Source: Streptomyces vietnamensis | GTDB lineage: Bacteria; Actinomycetota; Actinomycetes; Streptomycetales; Streptomycetaceae | NCBI RefSeq assembly: GCF_000830005.1 | Contig: NZ_CP010407.1 | Span: 248,001 to 312,000, forward strand | Reading direction: 5' to 3' | DNA: 64,000 nt | Part shown: piece after piece, positions 16,821 to 26,094 of the stretch | Layout of the letters: each line of letters begins with the position of its first letter | Numbering within the stretch: the first letter of the stretch is position 1 | The notes under the pieces: model-generated | The model's input: only the letters and a program-made list of their open reading frames with translations | What the model was told of the DNA's origin: nothing | Database searches by the model: none | Made by a program: the position numbers and the translations under genes

Positions 16821-17831
16821 TCATTCTTCGGTTCCTTCCGTGAGCACGAGGTCGCGGCGGCCGTACCAGGCCAGGGAGTCGGCGATGCCCTGCTCGATGG
16901 TCAGGGTCGGCTTCCAGCCGAGGAGCTCGTGGGCGAGGGTGATGTCGGGGTAGGCGCCGGCGTTGTCGCCGGGGCGGCGGCCGACCAGTTCGGTGGGCAG
17001 CGGCTTGCCGGTGACGTTCTCGAACGCCTTGATCAGCTCGCGGACGGTGGTGCCGGTGCCCGAGCCGAGGTTGATGACGCGGTACGCGGTGCCGTCGGGG
17101 CCGTTGGAGGTGATCGTGTCGAAGCGGCGTACGGCCGCGATGTGGGCGTCCGCGAGGTCTTCGACGTGGACGTAGTCGCGGATGCCGGTGCCGTCGCGGG
17201 TCTCCCAGTCGGTTCCGGTGATCGGGTACGGCTCGCCCGCGTGGTACTTGTCGATCATGACGCCCAGGGCGTGCGTGGGTCGGCGGACCTGGAGGCCGCT
17301 ACGGCCCTTGCGGTCCGCACCGATCGGGTTGAAGTAGCGCAGGGAGACGGCCCTCAGCGGCGTTCCGGCGGTGATGTCCTCCAGGGCCTGCTCGAAGTGC
17401 GCCTTCGTCCGTGCGTACGGGCTCATCGGGGCGAGCGGGGCCTGCTCGGTGATGCCCAGGCCCGGCGCGTAGATCGCGGCGGAGGAGGAGAACAGGAACC
17501 GTTCGCAGCCGTTGCGCAGCAGGTGCCCGATCAGTGCGAGGCCGGCGGCGACGTTCTCGCTGTAGTAGTGCAACGGTTCGGCGACGGACTCGGGGACGAC
17601 GATCTTGGCGGCACAGCCGATGGTGGCGACGATGTCGGGGTGGTCGGCGAAGATGCGGTCGATCAGCGTCCCGTCGTCGGTCCTGCCGCGGTACCAGGTC
17701 CTGTCCTTGACGAACTCGGCCCGGCCGGTCGACAGGTTGTCCAGGATCACGACCTCGATGCCCTCGTCCAGGCATCGCGACGCGATGGTGGAGCCGATGA
17801 ATCCGGCGCCGCCGGTGATCAAGACCTTCAT
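16821..17831 (-). CDS. galE: UDP-glucose 4-epimerase
   Basis: 336 residues of extended SDR. The NAD motif is ITGGAGFIGS at residue 5, the catalytic triad lies in FLFSSSAAIYA and SPYARTKAHFEQ (YxxxK), and the UDP-sugar region follows (RYFNPIGAD, GIRDYVHVEDLADAH, NLGSGTGTTVRELI). It interconverts UDP-glucose and UDP-galactose for cell-surface glycans or galactose use. ATG at 17831 has GGGAGA upstream. A further ATG-extended frame upstream is not needed. It stands alone between transposase debris and the divergent ABC exporter operon, so it is probably a second galE outside a gal operon. Confidence 0.93.
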   Translation of the reverse strand: MKVLITGGAGFIGSTIASRCLDEGIEVVILDNLSTGRAEFVKDRTWYRGRTDDGTLIDRIFADHPDIVATIGCAAKIVVPESVAEPLHYYSENVAAGLALIGHLLRNGCERFLFSSSAAIYAPGLGITEQAPLAPMSPYARTKAHFEQALEDITAGTPLRAVSLRYFNPIGADRKGRSGLQVRRPTHALGVMIDKYHAGEPYPITGTDWETRDGTGIRDYVHVEDLADAHIAAVRRFDTITSNGPDGTAYRVINLGSGTGTTVRELIKAFENVTGKPLPTELVGRRPGDNAGAYPDITLAHELLGWKPTLTIEQGIADSLAWYGRRDLVLTEGTEE

Positions 17832-18194
17832 GGGAGTCTCCCGAGTTCGGCATGGCCCGGTACCGCCGTCCGGTGGCACCGGGGGCTGTCAGGCGGTCGA
17901 GCGTAGCAGCGAATTAGGGTGGTTCATTATGGTTTGAGAATCCGACAACTCCCCTGCTTCGGGGGGGCCGCGACGATCGCGGGTCGGCAGAGTCGCACGA
18001 ACCGGCACCACCGGCGTTTCGGCCAACTCCGCTTCTCTCTGGTCCTGTTGTCGGAGGCGGGTCGATGCATCCTCCACCCTCCGCCGCGCCCCGAATCTCG
18101 GGGTTCCGAGGGAGACCGAAACACATGTGTTCGATATCCCGCCGGTGTCGTTGAACCTCATGACCACGTCGGACAACCGTCAGGGGGAACCACG
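17832..18194. promoter_or_regulatory. 363-bp divergent intergenic region with a 12-bp palindrome
   Basis: No gene seen. It must hold the galE promoter and the promoter of the exporter operon. Notable are an AT-rich patch near 17920-17940, a CCCC-TGCTTC-GGGG hairpin near 17952-17966 and the perfect palindrome AACACATGTGTT at 18120-18131, 64 bases before the TTG start, suitable for an operator. Confidence 0.45.
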
Positions 18195-20087
18195 TTGACC
18201 TCGGCCGCCTCCCGCGAAGAGCGGGACATCACCCCGCCGCCTCCGCCCCCACCGGCGGAGATCACGTACAGCGGGCAGTACTCCGTCAATCCGCTCGCCG
18301 AGGTGTCCTTCCGGCGGATGTGCGGGCAGCTCCCGGCCGTCCTGAACCGGATCGCCCGGCTGGCGTGGCGGACCGATCGGCGTGCTGTGCAGCTGCTGCT
18401 CGTCTGCCAGGCGGTCGCGGGCATCTCGGCCGCAGTGCTGCTGACGGCCACCGCACGGGCCATGAAGCCCGTTCTCGGCGACGGCTCCGCCGATGACAGG
18501 CTGCAGGGAGCCGTCCCGGCGCTGCTGGTCGTCACGCTCGCCGCCGCGCTGGGCCGCGGGACGGCGGCGGTGGCCGCGTACGCGGAGCGGAGGATCACCC
18601 CGCGGCTGACGACGGAGACGGACAGCTCCCTGGTCGAGGTGGTGTGCCGGGTCGAAGCGTCCGCGTACGCGGAGGAGGGGTTCTCGGACCGGCACGAGGC
18701 GGCCGAGATGGGGGTGATGCGCAGCCACGTGATGGTCGCGGACGCACAGCGGTTCCTGTCCGCGCTGATCCGCATGGTCACCGCCGGCGGTGTCCTGTCG
18801 GTACTGAACCCGCTGATGCTGCCGCTGCTCCTGCTCGCCGTGCTGCCGGCCGGTGTCGGCGCCGTCCTGACCGCCCGGGTCGACTACGAGATCCACTACG
18901 CCAATGTGGCGGACCGCAATGTCAGGGGGATGATGCGCTGGTGGGCGACCACATCGAAGTACGGCGACGAGGTCCGCGCCAACTCGATGGCCGACTACCT
19001 GGTCTTCTGGTACCGGGCCCTGTCCGACCGCTGCGACCGCCGTACCCTGGCCGCCGCCCCACGGACCCTGCGGATCGCTCTGCTGTCCGCGCTGGCGGGC
19101 GGTGTCTTCCTCGTCGCGACCTGGAGCGCCCTCGCGTGGCTGGTGGTGTCCGGACGGATCGAGCTCGCGGTCGCCGCCACGGCTGTCATCGCCGTCCAGA
19201 CCGTGCTCGCCGCACTGTCCCAGGTCGTCGTCAACGGGGCCGCGGTCTTCCATACGAGCCTGTACCTGAGTGACATGCAGTCCTTCCTCGACGACGCCGC
19301 CGCCCGTACGCCCCGGCGCGGGCCCCGCAAGCACTCCGCGCCGACAGAGGAGATCCGGCTCGAGGAGGTCGTCTATCAGTACCCGGGCAAGGACAAGCCC
19401 GCCGTCGACGGTGTCTCCCTCACTCTGAAGCGGGGCCGGATCCTCGCGATCGTCGGCGCGAACGGCTCGGGGAAGTCCACGCTCACCCGGCTGCTGACCG
19501 GGATCTACCTGCCGGACAAGGGGCGGGTCACGTGGAACGGCACCGACCTCGCCGAGGTGGACCCCGCCACGGTGTGGGCGAACACCGGCCTGGTGCCGCA
19601 GATCTTCGCGCAGTGGCCGTTGCGCGTCCGCGAGAACATCACCCTCGGGCAGCCCCGTACCCACGACGACGTCCCGGTGTGGGCGGCCGTCGACGCGGTC
19701 GGTCTTCGCGAGGCCGTCGAGGACCTTCCCGCCGGCCTGGACACCCTCCTGTCCCGCGATGTCTTCGGCGGCACGGAACTCTCCGGCGGGCAGTGGCAAC
19801 GCATCGCGTGTTCCCGGGCCCTGTACCGGCGCCCGGGGCTGTTGATCCTCGACGAACCCACTTCCCAGATGGATCCGCGCGGTGAACACCAGATCTTCGA
19901 GCAGATCAAGGCCATCGCCGCCGACCGCATCACGATCGTGGTCACCCACCGCCTGGAGAACACCCGGATCGCGGACCACATCGTCGTGATGGAGCACGGC
20001 CGGATCACCGAACAGGGCCGGTACGACGACCTCGTCCACGGCGGCGGAACCTTCGCCGAACTGCTGGAACTCTCCCAGGACCGCTGA
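18195..20087 (+). CDS. ABC exporter, fused membrane and ATPase domains
   Basis: 630 residues. A proline-rich cytoplasmic start (TPPPPPPPAE) precedes six membrane helices (about residues 60-360) and a nucleotide-binding domain with Walker A GANGSGKST, Q-loop VPQIFAQW, signature LSGGQWQRI, Walker B LLILDEPTSQMD and a switch His (VVTHRLEN). It is a homodimeric or half-transporter exporter with no peptidase domain. TTG at 18195 is chosen because AGGGGGAAC sits just upstream. Reading further upstream lacks coding character. First gene of the kinase/Nudix/methyltransferase operon, so it probably exports that pathway's product. Confidence 0.88.
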   Translation: MTSAASREERDITPPPPPPPAEITYSGQYSVNPLAEVSFRRMCGQLPAVLNRIARLAWRTDRRAVQLLLVCQAVAGISAAVLLTATARAMKPVLGDGSADDRLQGAVPALLVVTLAAALGRGTAAVAAYAERRITPRLTTETDSSLVEVVCRVEASAYAEEGFSDRHEAAEMGVMRSHVMVADAQRFLSALIRMVTAGGVLSVLNPLMLPLLLLAVLPAGVGAVLTARVDYEIHYANVADRNVRGMMRWWATTSKYGDEVRANSMADYLVFWYRALSDRCDRRTLAAAPRTLRIALLSALAGGVFLVATWSALAWLVVSGRIELAVAATAVIAVQTVLAALSQVVVNGAAVFHTSLYLSDMQSFLDDAAARTPRRGPRKHSAPTEEIRLEEVVYQYPGKDKPAVDGVSLTLKRGRILAIVGANGSGKSTLTRLLTGIYLPDKGRVTWNGTDLAEVDPATVWANTGLVPQIFAQWPLRVRENITLGQPRTHDDVPVWAAVDAVGLREAVEDLPAGLDTLLSRDVFGGTELSGGQWQRIACSRALYRRPGLLILDEPTSQMDPRGEHQIFEQIKAIAADRITIVVTHRLENTRIADHIVVMEHGRITEQGRYDDLVHGGGTFAELLELSQDR

Positions 20088-20149
20088 TCGCTTCCGCCCC
20101 CGCCCGCTTCGCGTCCCAGCGCGAGACCCGCACGTGAAGGAGACCCGTC

Positions 20150-21196
20150 GTGAGCACCGCAACCCCCCGAGACCGGATCTCGCTCGTGACACTGATGCTC
20201 GCCTCCGAGTTCGGCATCGTTCCGGCGTCGATGGCTCCGGGTCCGTCCGGGACCGCGACTCGTAACTACGTGGCCACCACGAAGACCGGCACCGCCTGGT
20301 TCGTCAAGACCTACCCGGCCGGCACAGGCCGGGAGACGGCCGAGAGCGCCGCCGCGCTGAGCGAGTACGCCCGGCTGCATCGCGTACCCGTCGCCCGCGC
20401 CCGCTACACGGTCGGCCAGAAGCAGTTGGTCGCCTCGGACGGGAAGGTGACCATGTCGGTCACCCGATACCTGCGCGACACGGTCACCGCCGACGGCCGG
20501 CTCACCGGACGTCGATGGGAGGCCGTCGGGGAGGCGATCGGACGCTTGCACCGTGGCCTGGCCCGCCACCGGTTCGGGCCGCCCCGGCTCGATGCCCGCG
20601 ACAGGGCGGTCGACCCCGTGCGCAGCCGGTCCCGGCTCGAAGGCCTCGTTCACCGCTACGAGACGGATCCTCCTCGTACGGACTTCGAGCGGTGGGCGTT
20701 GGAGACGGCACGCGAGCGGCTGGCCGGGCTGCCGGCGGTGGAGCGACTGTTGGAGAGGGCTCCGGGGCGGACGGTCTCGCAGCTGGTCCACGGGGACCTG
20801 TCGGGCCCCAATGTGCTCCTGCGCGGGGACGGTGTCGCTGCGGTGATCGACTTCGCCGCGCCGGGGCGGCGCAGCCTCATGTGGGAGCTCGGCCGGCTGG
20901 CACTCGACCCGCGTACCGTCCTCGCCCAGCCGGACTGGCCCGAGGGGATGGGCCGCCTCGCCGCCGTCTACCACCGGCGTCATCCGGCCGTACCGGTGGA
21001 GGAGTTGGTGAGCGTGGTGCGGCTGACGGCCGCGTACCTGGGGTGCACCGTGTATCCGCTCAACACGGTCGTGGACGGCCTCGGACCCGTCACCGAGTCG
21101 CTGGAGGCGTACGCCCGGGACCGCGTGGAAGCCGCTGTCGTTCTGCGTGAACGGCTCGACGAGGCGGAGGAGGTGCTGAGGGACCACCTCCGGTAG
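20150..21196 (+). CDS. Aminoglycoside-phosphotransferase-family kinase
   Basis: 348 residues of APH/choline-kinase fold. The catalytic loop is LVHGDLSGPNVLLRG and the metal site AAVIDFAAPG. The N-terminal lobe carries the ATP-binding lysine in AWFVKTYPAG. GTG at 20150 follows GAAGGAGA. The protein would phosphorylate a small hydroxylated metabolite. With an exporter upstream and a second kinase domain at the operon end, it may phosphorylate the product for self-protection or as a biosynthetic step. Substrate unknown. Confidence 0.85.
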   Translation: MSTATPRDRISLVTLMLASEFGIVPASMAPGPSGTATRNYVATTKTGTAWFVKTYPAGTGRETAESAAALSEYARLHRVPVARARYTVGQKQLVASDGKVTMSVTRYLRDTVTADGRLTGRRWEAVGEAIGRLHRGLARHRFGPPRLDARDRAVDPVRSRSRLEGLVHRYETDPPRTDFERWALETARERLAGLPAVERLLERAPGRTVSQLVHGDLSGPNVLLRGDGVAAVIDFAAPGRRSLMWELGRLALDPRTVLAQPDWPEGMGRLAAVYHRRHPAVPVEELVSVVRLTAAYLGCTVYPLNTVVDGLGPVTESLEAYARDRVEAAVVLRERLDEAEEVLRDHLR

Positions 21197-21220
21197 CCGT
21201 CTCTGCCGAGCCCTGTCGGC

Positions 21221-21292
21221 CAGTCTTCACGGCTCGACCGGTCTCCACGGCTCGGCCGGTCTCCAAGGCTCAGCCAGTCTCCAAGGCGGCCG
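21221..21292 (+). repeat. Four 18-bp tandem repeats
   Basis: Units at 21221, 21239, 21257 and 21275 follow the pattern CGGTCTCCACGGCTCGGC with 1-5 changes each, the last unit diverging at its end. They lie between the kinase stop and the tandem-Nudix gene. They could be a transcript-stability element or an old expansion. No ORF uses them. Confidence 0.7.
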
Positions 21293-21435
21293 ACGCTGAC
21301 GCGCGGCGCGATTCCCCGGCGGTCTTGTCCCGCCCCCGTCCCCATGACCACCCCTGTGAGGTTCTGCCGTGCCCTGCGCTTCCTCCTACGCTCTCCCGCT
21401 TCTGACGTTCGTCTCGACCTTGGTGAGGTACTGAC

Positions 21436-22533
21436 ATGCGCCCGTCCCGCGACCACCTGCGGTCCACGGTCGGCGAGTACCTCGGCCGGCACCCCGGCGA
21501 GCGCGACGCGCTCTCCGGCCCCCTCACGGCGCTGGACGCGGAAGCGGACCCGACGAGCCGTGCCGCGCCGCCCGGCCGCATCACGTGCAGCGGCGTCGTC
21601 CTCGACGCCGCCCTGGACGGCCCGGTCACGCCCGTGAACGCCAGTGCGGTGATCCACGACGGTCAGGGCCGTTACCTGTTGCACCTGAGGGACGTGAAGC
21701 CCGGCATCTGGGCGCCGGGATGCTGGGACCTGCTCGGCGGCGGCCGGGAGCCGGATGACACGAGCCTGTTCGACACGGTGGTCCGCGAGCTGCGGGAAGA
21801 GGCCGGTCTGGAGGTCCCCGGCCTCCAGCCGTACGCGGTCGGCCATGTGACCGGCACGGACGGGACCCTCGTCCCCGTTCAGCTGTTCACCGGCGAGTGG
21901 AGCGGTGACCCCGGCACGCTGACGGTGACCGAAGGCCAACTCCTCGCCTGGCGAAGTCTTGAGCAGCTGCCGTACCTGACCATGCTCCCCTCCACCCGGA
22001 TGCTGCTCGAACGGCACGCCACCGAGCACCCTGCCGCCGACGCCGACGCCGGCCACCGGCCGGCGAAGACCGTGACCGCGACGGTGCCCCCTGGCACCGA
22101 GCCCCACATCGTCGGCGTCCACCTCGTCCTCGAACAGGACGGCAAGGTCCTGCTGGGCCGACGCCATCCCGACTCGGCTTACGCGGGCGGGATGTGGCAC
22201 GTTCTCGCGGGTCACTGTGAGCACGAGGCGGCGACCGCATGCCTGGTGCGCGAGGCCCACGAGGAGGCGGGGCTGGTCATCAGCGCGGACGACCTCACCC
22301 TCGTCCACACGGTGCACGCGGTCGACCGACCCGGTGACCGGCCCAGGATCCAGCTCTTCTTCCACGCACGTGCGTGGAAGGGCACACCCGAGCTCCGGGA
22401 GCCGGACAAGACCGTCGCCTGGCAGTACTGGGACATCGACGGCCTCCCGGACGCGATCGTCCCCTACACCCGCGCGGCGATCGAGGGGATCCGGGCCGGC
22501 CGCCCCTATACGGAAATGGGGTGGTCACGGTGA
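21436..22533 (+). CDS. Tandem Nudix hydrolase
   Basis: 365 residues with two complete Nudix domains. The first box is GGGREPDDTSLFDTVV then RELREEAGLEV (about residue 110), the second GHCEHEAATACLVREAH then EEAGLVI (about residue 260). Both keep the RExxEE core needed to bind Mg2+ and hydrolyse nucleoside diphosphate-X bonds. The N-terminal 60 residues have no known domain. ATG at 21436 with GAGG upstream. The stop overlaps the methyltransferase start (GTGA, 22530-22533). Tandem duplication in one chain is uncommon and suggests two related substrates or a catalytic plus a sensing domain. Confidence 0.88.
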   Translation: MRPSRDHLRSTVGEYLGRHPGERDALSGPLTALDAEADPTSRAAPPGRITCSGVVLDAALDGPVTPVNASAVIHDGQGRYLLHLRDVKPGIWAPGCWDLLGGGREPDDTSLFDTVVRELREEAGLEVPGLQPYAVGHVTGTDGTLVPVQLFTGEWSGDPGTLTVTEGQLLAWRSLEQLPYLTMLPSTRMLLERHATEHPAADADAGHRPAKTVTATVPPGTEPHIVGVHLVLEQDGKVLLGRRHPDSAYAGGMWHVLAGHCEHEAATACLVREAHEEAGLVISADDLTLVHTVHAVDRPGDRPRIQLFFHARAWKGTPELREPDKTVAWQYWDIDGLPDAIVPYTRAAIEGIRAGRPYTEMGWSR

Positions 22534-24554
22534 CCGGCTTCTCTGCCGTCGGCGCCGCCTACGCCGAGCATTCCGACAGCGCCCGGGGCCGACTGCGCCA
22601 CGACCTCGTCGAGCGCCGCCTGCACGCCGAACTGCCCGCGTCACCCGTACGGATCCTGGACGTGGGCTGCGGGACCGGCGAGATGACGATCCGGCTCGCC
22701 GCCGCCGGGCACCAGGTGACCGGCGTCGACCCGGACCCCCGCATGCTGGCCGTTGCGGCCGGCCGCCTGGCGGCCCTGCCCGGCCTCCGGGGGCGCGTGG
22801 AGCTGGTGGAGGCCGGCATCGACGGGCTCTCCTTCGGCCGTGAGGTGTTCGACGCGGTCTGCTGCCACGGCGTGCTGATGTACCTGGACGAACCCGGTGA
22901 GGCGCTCGCCCGGCTGACCGAACGGGTCGCGCCCGGAGGCCTGCTGAGCATCCTCGCCAAGAACCGCCGGGCCATCGGTGTACGCGAGGCCCTGGCCGGT
23001 GACTACGAGAACGCGCGCCGGCTCATCGAGTCCGAAGCGGACAGGAGCCCCGGCAACCTCGGCCTGGAGACCCGCGGCGACACCGCCGAAACCCTCGACC
23101 AACTGGCGGCCGGGCACGGGTTCACGCCGCTGGCCTGGCAGGGCGTACGGATCTTCCACGACCACCTCGACGACACCTGGGCGCCGGGAAGGGCCGCGTA
23201 CGAGGCGGCCCTTGAGCTGGAATGGGCCGCCTCCTGGCGCAGCCCCTACCGGGACCTCGGTCACCTCGTACACACCCTGGCCCGACCACCACGCCCGCGA
23301 CCGCCCCGTCACCCACGAAGGACAACCCGTATGTCCCTTGATCTCCAGCCCGGCGCGACGAGCAGTCGTCGTGCCGCCATGGTCGACCGCCTCACCTCCA
23401 CGGGAACCCTGACCGACCCCCTGCTGCGCGACGCCCTGCTCCACGTGCGCCGCGAGACGCTCCTCCCCCACGCCTACGTCCGGGTCAGCGGCCCCGGCGC
23501 GGATCCGATCGACTGGCGCCTCCTCGACGGCTCCCACCCCGACGACCGTGAAGAGTGGCTCGACCTGGTCCACGGCGACGCGTCGATCCTGCTCCAGCGC
23601 GACGGCGAGCCCCTCGACGCTCTCGCCCGCGGCCCGGTGACCGGCGGCCACATGACCTCCATGTCCACTTTCGTCCCCGCCACCGTCGAAGCCCTCCAGG
23701 CCCTCGGCCTCGAACCGGGCCACCGCTATCTGGAGCTCGGGCCCGGGCCGGGAACCTCCCTCGCGCTCGCCGCCACCGTCACCGGCGCCGGACGCGCCAC
23801 CGGTGTGGAGCGGGACGGACACATGGCGGCCTTCGCACAGAGGAACCTCGACCGCCTCGGCGTCGACGCGGCGGTGGTCGAGGGGGACGCGCTCGAAGGA
23901 CACGAGAACCGGGCCCCGTACGACCGGATCCACTCCGGCATCGGGGTGCCGTGCGTCCCGTCGGCCTGGGTGGAGCAACTCGCGCCCGGGGGACGGCTGC
24001 TGACCACGCTCGCGACCCGTACGCCGAGCTGGCCCGGACAGCTCCTCGTCACCCGCACCGCCACCGGCCGGATCGAAGCCGTCCTGCGGGGCCGGCCGAG
24101 CGGGTACCGGCCGATGCTGGGATACCGGTGGCTGACCGCCCTGGATCACCGCGCGCGGATCAAGGCGTACCCGGGCACGGCGCGGCCCACCCGGCTCGCG
24201 CCGCCACCGGACGACGCGTACGGCTTCTGGGTCGCCGCCGCCTACCTCGCTCCCGGCCTCGTGCGGGACTTCCAGGCGGAGACGATGACGATCGTCGCCC
24301 CCGAGGACGACTCCTGGGCCGTGGCCGGTCCCGACGACGCGACCGTCCGCGTCCACGGACCGCGGGACGTGTGGGCCGAACTCGAGGACCTGTACGTCCG
24401 CTGGGTACGGGCCGACCGCCCGGAGACGTACCGGGTCGACCTCTCCGACGGCACCGGGATCCAGTCCGTCACCTCCGGTACGGGGCCGAATGCGCTGAGC
24501 TGGTCGCTGCCGGCTGATGCCGCTGCACCGCGGGTACCGCTGGGGGACGCGTGA
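22530..24554 (+). CDS. Fused SAM methyltransferase - PCMT-like methyltransferase
   Basis: One uninterrupted frame, 674 residues, containing two methyltransferases. Residues 1-255 are a class I enzyme (motif I ILDVGCGTGEM, then VTGVDPDP and FDAVCCHGVLMYL). A 20-residue Pro/Arg-rich linker leads to a second protein that begins at an internal ATG (23331) with its own GAAGGA site. That half resembles protein-L-isoaspartate methyltransferases (SMSTFVPATVEAL, YLELGPGPGTSLALA, HSGIGVPCVPSAWVEQL). PCMT homologues accompany several peptide-modification systems. The linker and internal start suggest two genes joined by loss of a stop. Both ends overlap neighbours by four bases. Confidence 0.82.
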   Translation: MTGFSAVGAAYAEHSDSARGRLRHDLVERRLHAELPASPVRILDVGCGTGEMTIRLAAAGHQVTGVDPDPRMLAVAAGRLAALPGLRGRVELVEAGIDGLSFGREVFDAVCCHGVLMYLDEPGEALARLTERVAPGGLLSILAKNRRAIGVREALAGDYENARRLIESEADRSPGNLGLETRGDTAETLDQLAAGHGFTPLAWQGVRIFHDHLDDTWAPGRAAYEAALELEWAASWRSPYRDLGHLVHTLARPPRPRPPRHPRRTTRMSLDLQPGATSSRRAAMVDRLTSTGTLTDPLLRDALLHVRRETLLPHAYVRVSGPGADPIDWRLLDGSHPDDREEWLDLVHGDASILLQRDGEPLDALARGPVTGGHMTSMSTFVPATVEALQALGLEPGHRYLELGPGPGTSLALAATVTGAGRATGVERDGHMAAFAQRNLDRLGVDAAVVEGDALEGHENRAPYDRIHSGIGVPCVPSAWVEQLAPGGRLLTTLATRTPSWPGQLLVTRTATGRIEAVLRGRPSGYRPMLGYRWLTALDHRARIKAYPGTARPTRLAPPPDDAYGFWVAAAYLAPGLVRDFQAETMTIVAPEDDSWAVAGPDDATVRVHGPRDVWAELEDLYVRWVRADRPETYRVDLSDGTGIQSVTSGTGPNALSWSLPADAAAPRVPLGDA

Positions 24555-24694
24555 GCGCCCGCCCGGCCCTCTTCGGCGACGGCCATGCCCGCTTCGAAGC
24601 CGAGGCCCGGCAACCGTGGGAGCAGCGCGGCGGGCTCGTCGAGGACGCGGTGTTCACCGTGCTGCTCGCCCGGCGTCCGGGAGACGACGCGTGA
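24551..24694 (+). CDS. 47-residue protein of unknown function in the Nudix operon
   Basis: GTG at 24551 overlaps the methyltransferase stop, and its TGA (24692-24694) overlaps the next GTG start, so it is locked into the operon by GTGA junctions on both sides. The sequence is acidic and helical (GHARFEAEARQPWEQRGGLV then EDAVFTVLLARRPGDDA), has no cysteine and no double-glycine leader. It could be a subunit or chaperone of a neighbour, a trimmed enzyme remnant, or a peptide substrate. I see no homology that decides. Confidence 0.55.
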   Translation: MSARPALFGDGHARFEAEARQPWEQRGGLVEDAVFTVLLARRPGDDA

Positions 24695-26064
24695 GCGGCG
24701 GGCGGCACACCGTGCCGGTGGACGTACACCTGCTCGCCGTCCGCGACGGGGAACAGGGCCCGGAGGTACTGCTGTCCCGGCGGGCCGGTGATGTGTACGC
24801 GGCGGGCCTGTGGCACGCGCCGTCGGGGCACGTGGAGCGGGAGACCGTCGTCGCCGCCGTCGTACGCGAGACGCTGGAGGAGACCGGGCTCGTCGTGGAT
24901 CCGGCCGATGTCCGCGCGGCCGTCACGGTGCACCACCGGCCCCCGGGCGGACAGGAGAGGGTCGGCTTCTTCTTCGAGGTCCGCCGCTGGCACGGCACAC
25001 CGCAGGTGATCGAACCGGACAAGTGCGACGCGGTCGGGTGGTTCCCGCTCGACGGCCTGCCGGAGCCGATGGTCGCCTACTGCCGGGCCGGTCTCGACGC
25101 CTACCGGGCCGGCGCGCCGGTCGCGCTGCATTTCCAGGATCCCGGTGACCCGATCGCCCACGACCCGGCCGTCGACCGGCTGGTCCCGGTCCCCGGCCAC
25201 GGCATCCGCGACGCCGCCCCGGAGGAGGCGGTGCGCGCCTTCGCCGAGCGGGCGGTGGGCCGCATCGCCGGCTGGACGGACGTTTCCTGGGCCCGCGAGG
25301 AAAGCCGCGTATGGCAAGCGCGTGGTGCCGAGGGCGGCACCTGGTACGTCAAGATCCACCAGAACGACCGCTTCCACCGGCGTGAGGTGACGGCCCTCCG
25401 TAGCTGGGTCCCCTCGCTGGGCGCGGCCGCGCCACGCCTGGTGGCCTCCGATGCATCGCTGCGGGCCGTGGTGCTCACCGCGGTCGGAGGCCGATCCCTG
25501 CACGGCGCCACCCACCCACCCGAGAAGCAGCGCAGGATCTTCCACCGCATCGGACGACTCGCGGCGGCCGTCCATCGCGGCGCTCAGCCCCGGCCGGCCG
25601 GCGACACGCTGCCCGTGGGGAAGCTGGAGCGGCACCTGGACGGGGCCCGGCCTCATCTCGCGCCCGGGGACGAAGAGTTCGTCCGTGCCACAGCCGAGAA
25701 GGCCGCCGACCTGCCCGCCTTGGACGTGGTGTCCACACACGGCGACTTCCAGCTGCGCAATCTGCGCTGGGACGAGGACGCCGACGCCCTGTATGTGATC
25801 GATTTCGAACGGTCGGAAGAAGGACCGGCGGTACGGGACTTCGTGCGGCTCTCCGATGCGTGGCACGGCCGTCCCGACCTCCTGGAAGCCGTGATGGACG
25901 GCTACGGCCGTCCCTTCACCCCGGCGGAAGAAGCCCACTTCAGGATCCTGTCCGTCCTGGATGCCGTCTCCGGCATCTCCTACGGCGCCGCCCACGGCGA
26001 CCCCGAGCTGGTGGAGCGCGGCTGCCGCACCCTGGCCCGGCTCCGCACCGCACCACGCCCCTGA
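24691..26064 (+). CDS. Nudix hydrolase - phosphotransferase fusion
   Basis: 457 residues. The N-terminal Nudix domain has the box GHVERETVVAAVVRETLEE then TGLVV (about residues 40-65). From about residue 185 an APH-type kinase follows, with the ATP lysine in TWYVKIHQND, catalytic loop VVSTHGDFQLRNLRW and metal site YVIDFERSEEG. GTG at 24691 overlaps the preceding stop. Together with the upstream kinase and tandem Nudix this gives two kinase and three Nudix domains in one operon. A phosphate put on by one domain and removed by another would make a resistance or repair cycle. That idea is inference. Confidence 0.87.
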   Translation: MSGGRHTVPVDVHLLAVRDGEQGPEVLLSRRAGDVYAAGLWHAPSGHVERETVVAAVVRETLEETGLVVDPADVRAAVTVHHRPPGGQERVGFFFEVRRWHGTPQVIEPDKCDAVGWFPLDGLPEPMVAYCRAGLDAYRAGAPVALHFQDPGDPIAHDPAVDRLVPVPGHGIRDAAPEEAVRAFAERAVGRIAGWTDVSWAREESRVWQARGAEGGTWYVKIHQNDRFHRREVTALRSWVPSLGAAAPRLVASDASLRAVVLTAVGGRSLHGATHPPEKQRRIFHRIGRLAAAVHRGAQPRPAGDTLPVGKLERHLDGARPHLAPGDEEFVRATAEKAADLPALDVVSTHGDFQLRNLRWDEDADALYVIDFERSEEGPAVRDFVRLSDAWHGRPDLLEAVMDGYGRPFTPAEEAHFRILSVLDAVSGISYGAAHGDPELVERGCRTLARLRTAPRP

Positions 26065-26094
26065 TGACCACCGCACCTACGCACGAGGAGCGAC

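Noticed and set aside
24551..24694. 47-residue protein as a double-glycine or FxLD-type RiPP precursor
   Set aside because: No GG leader end, no FxLD motif and no Cys/Ser/Thr-rich core, so only a neutral small-protein call is made.
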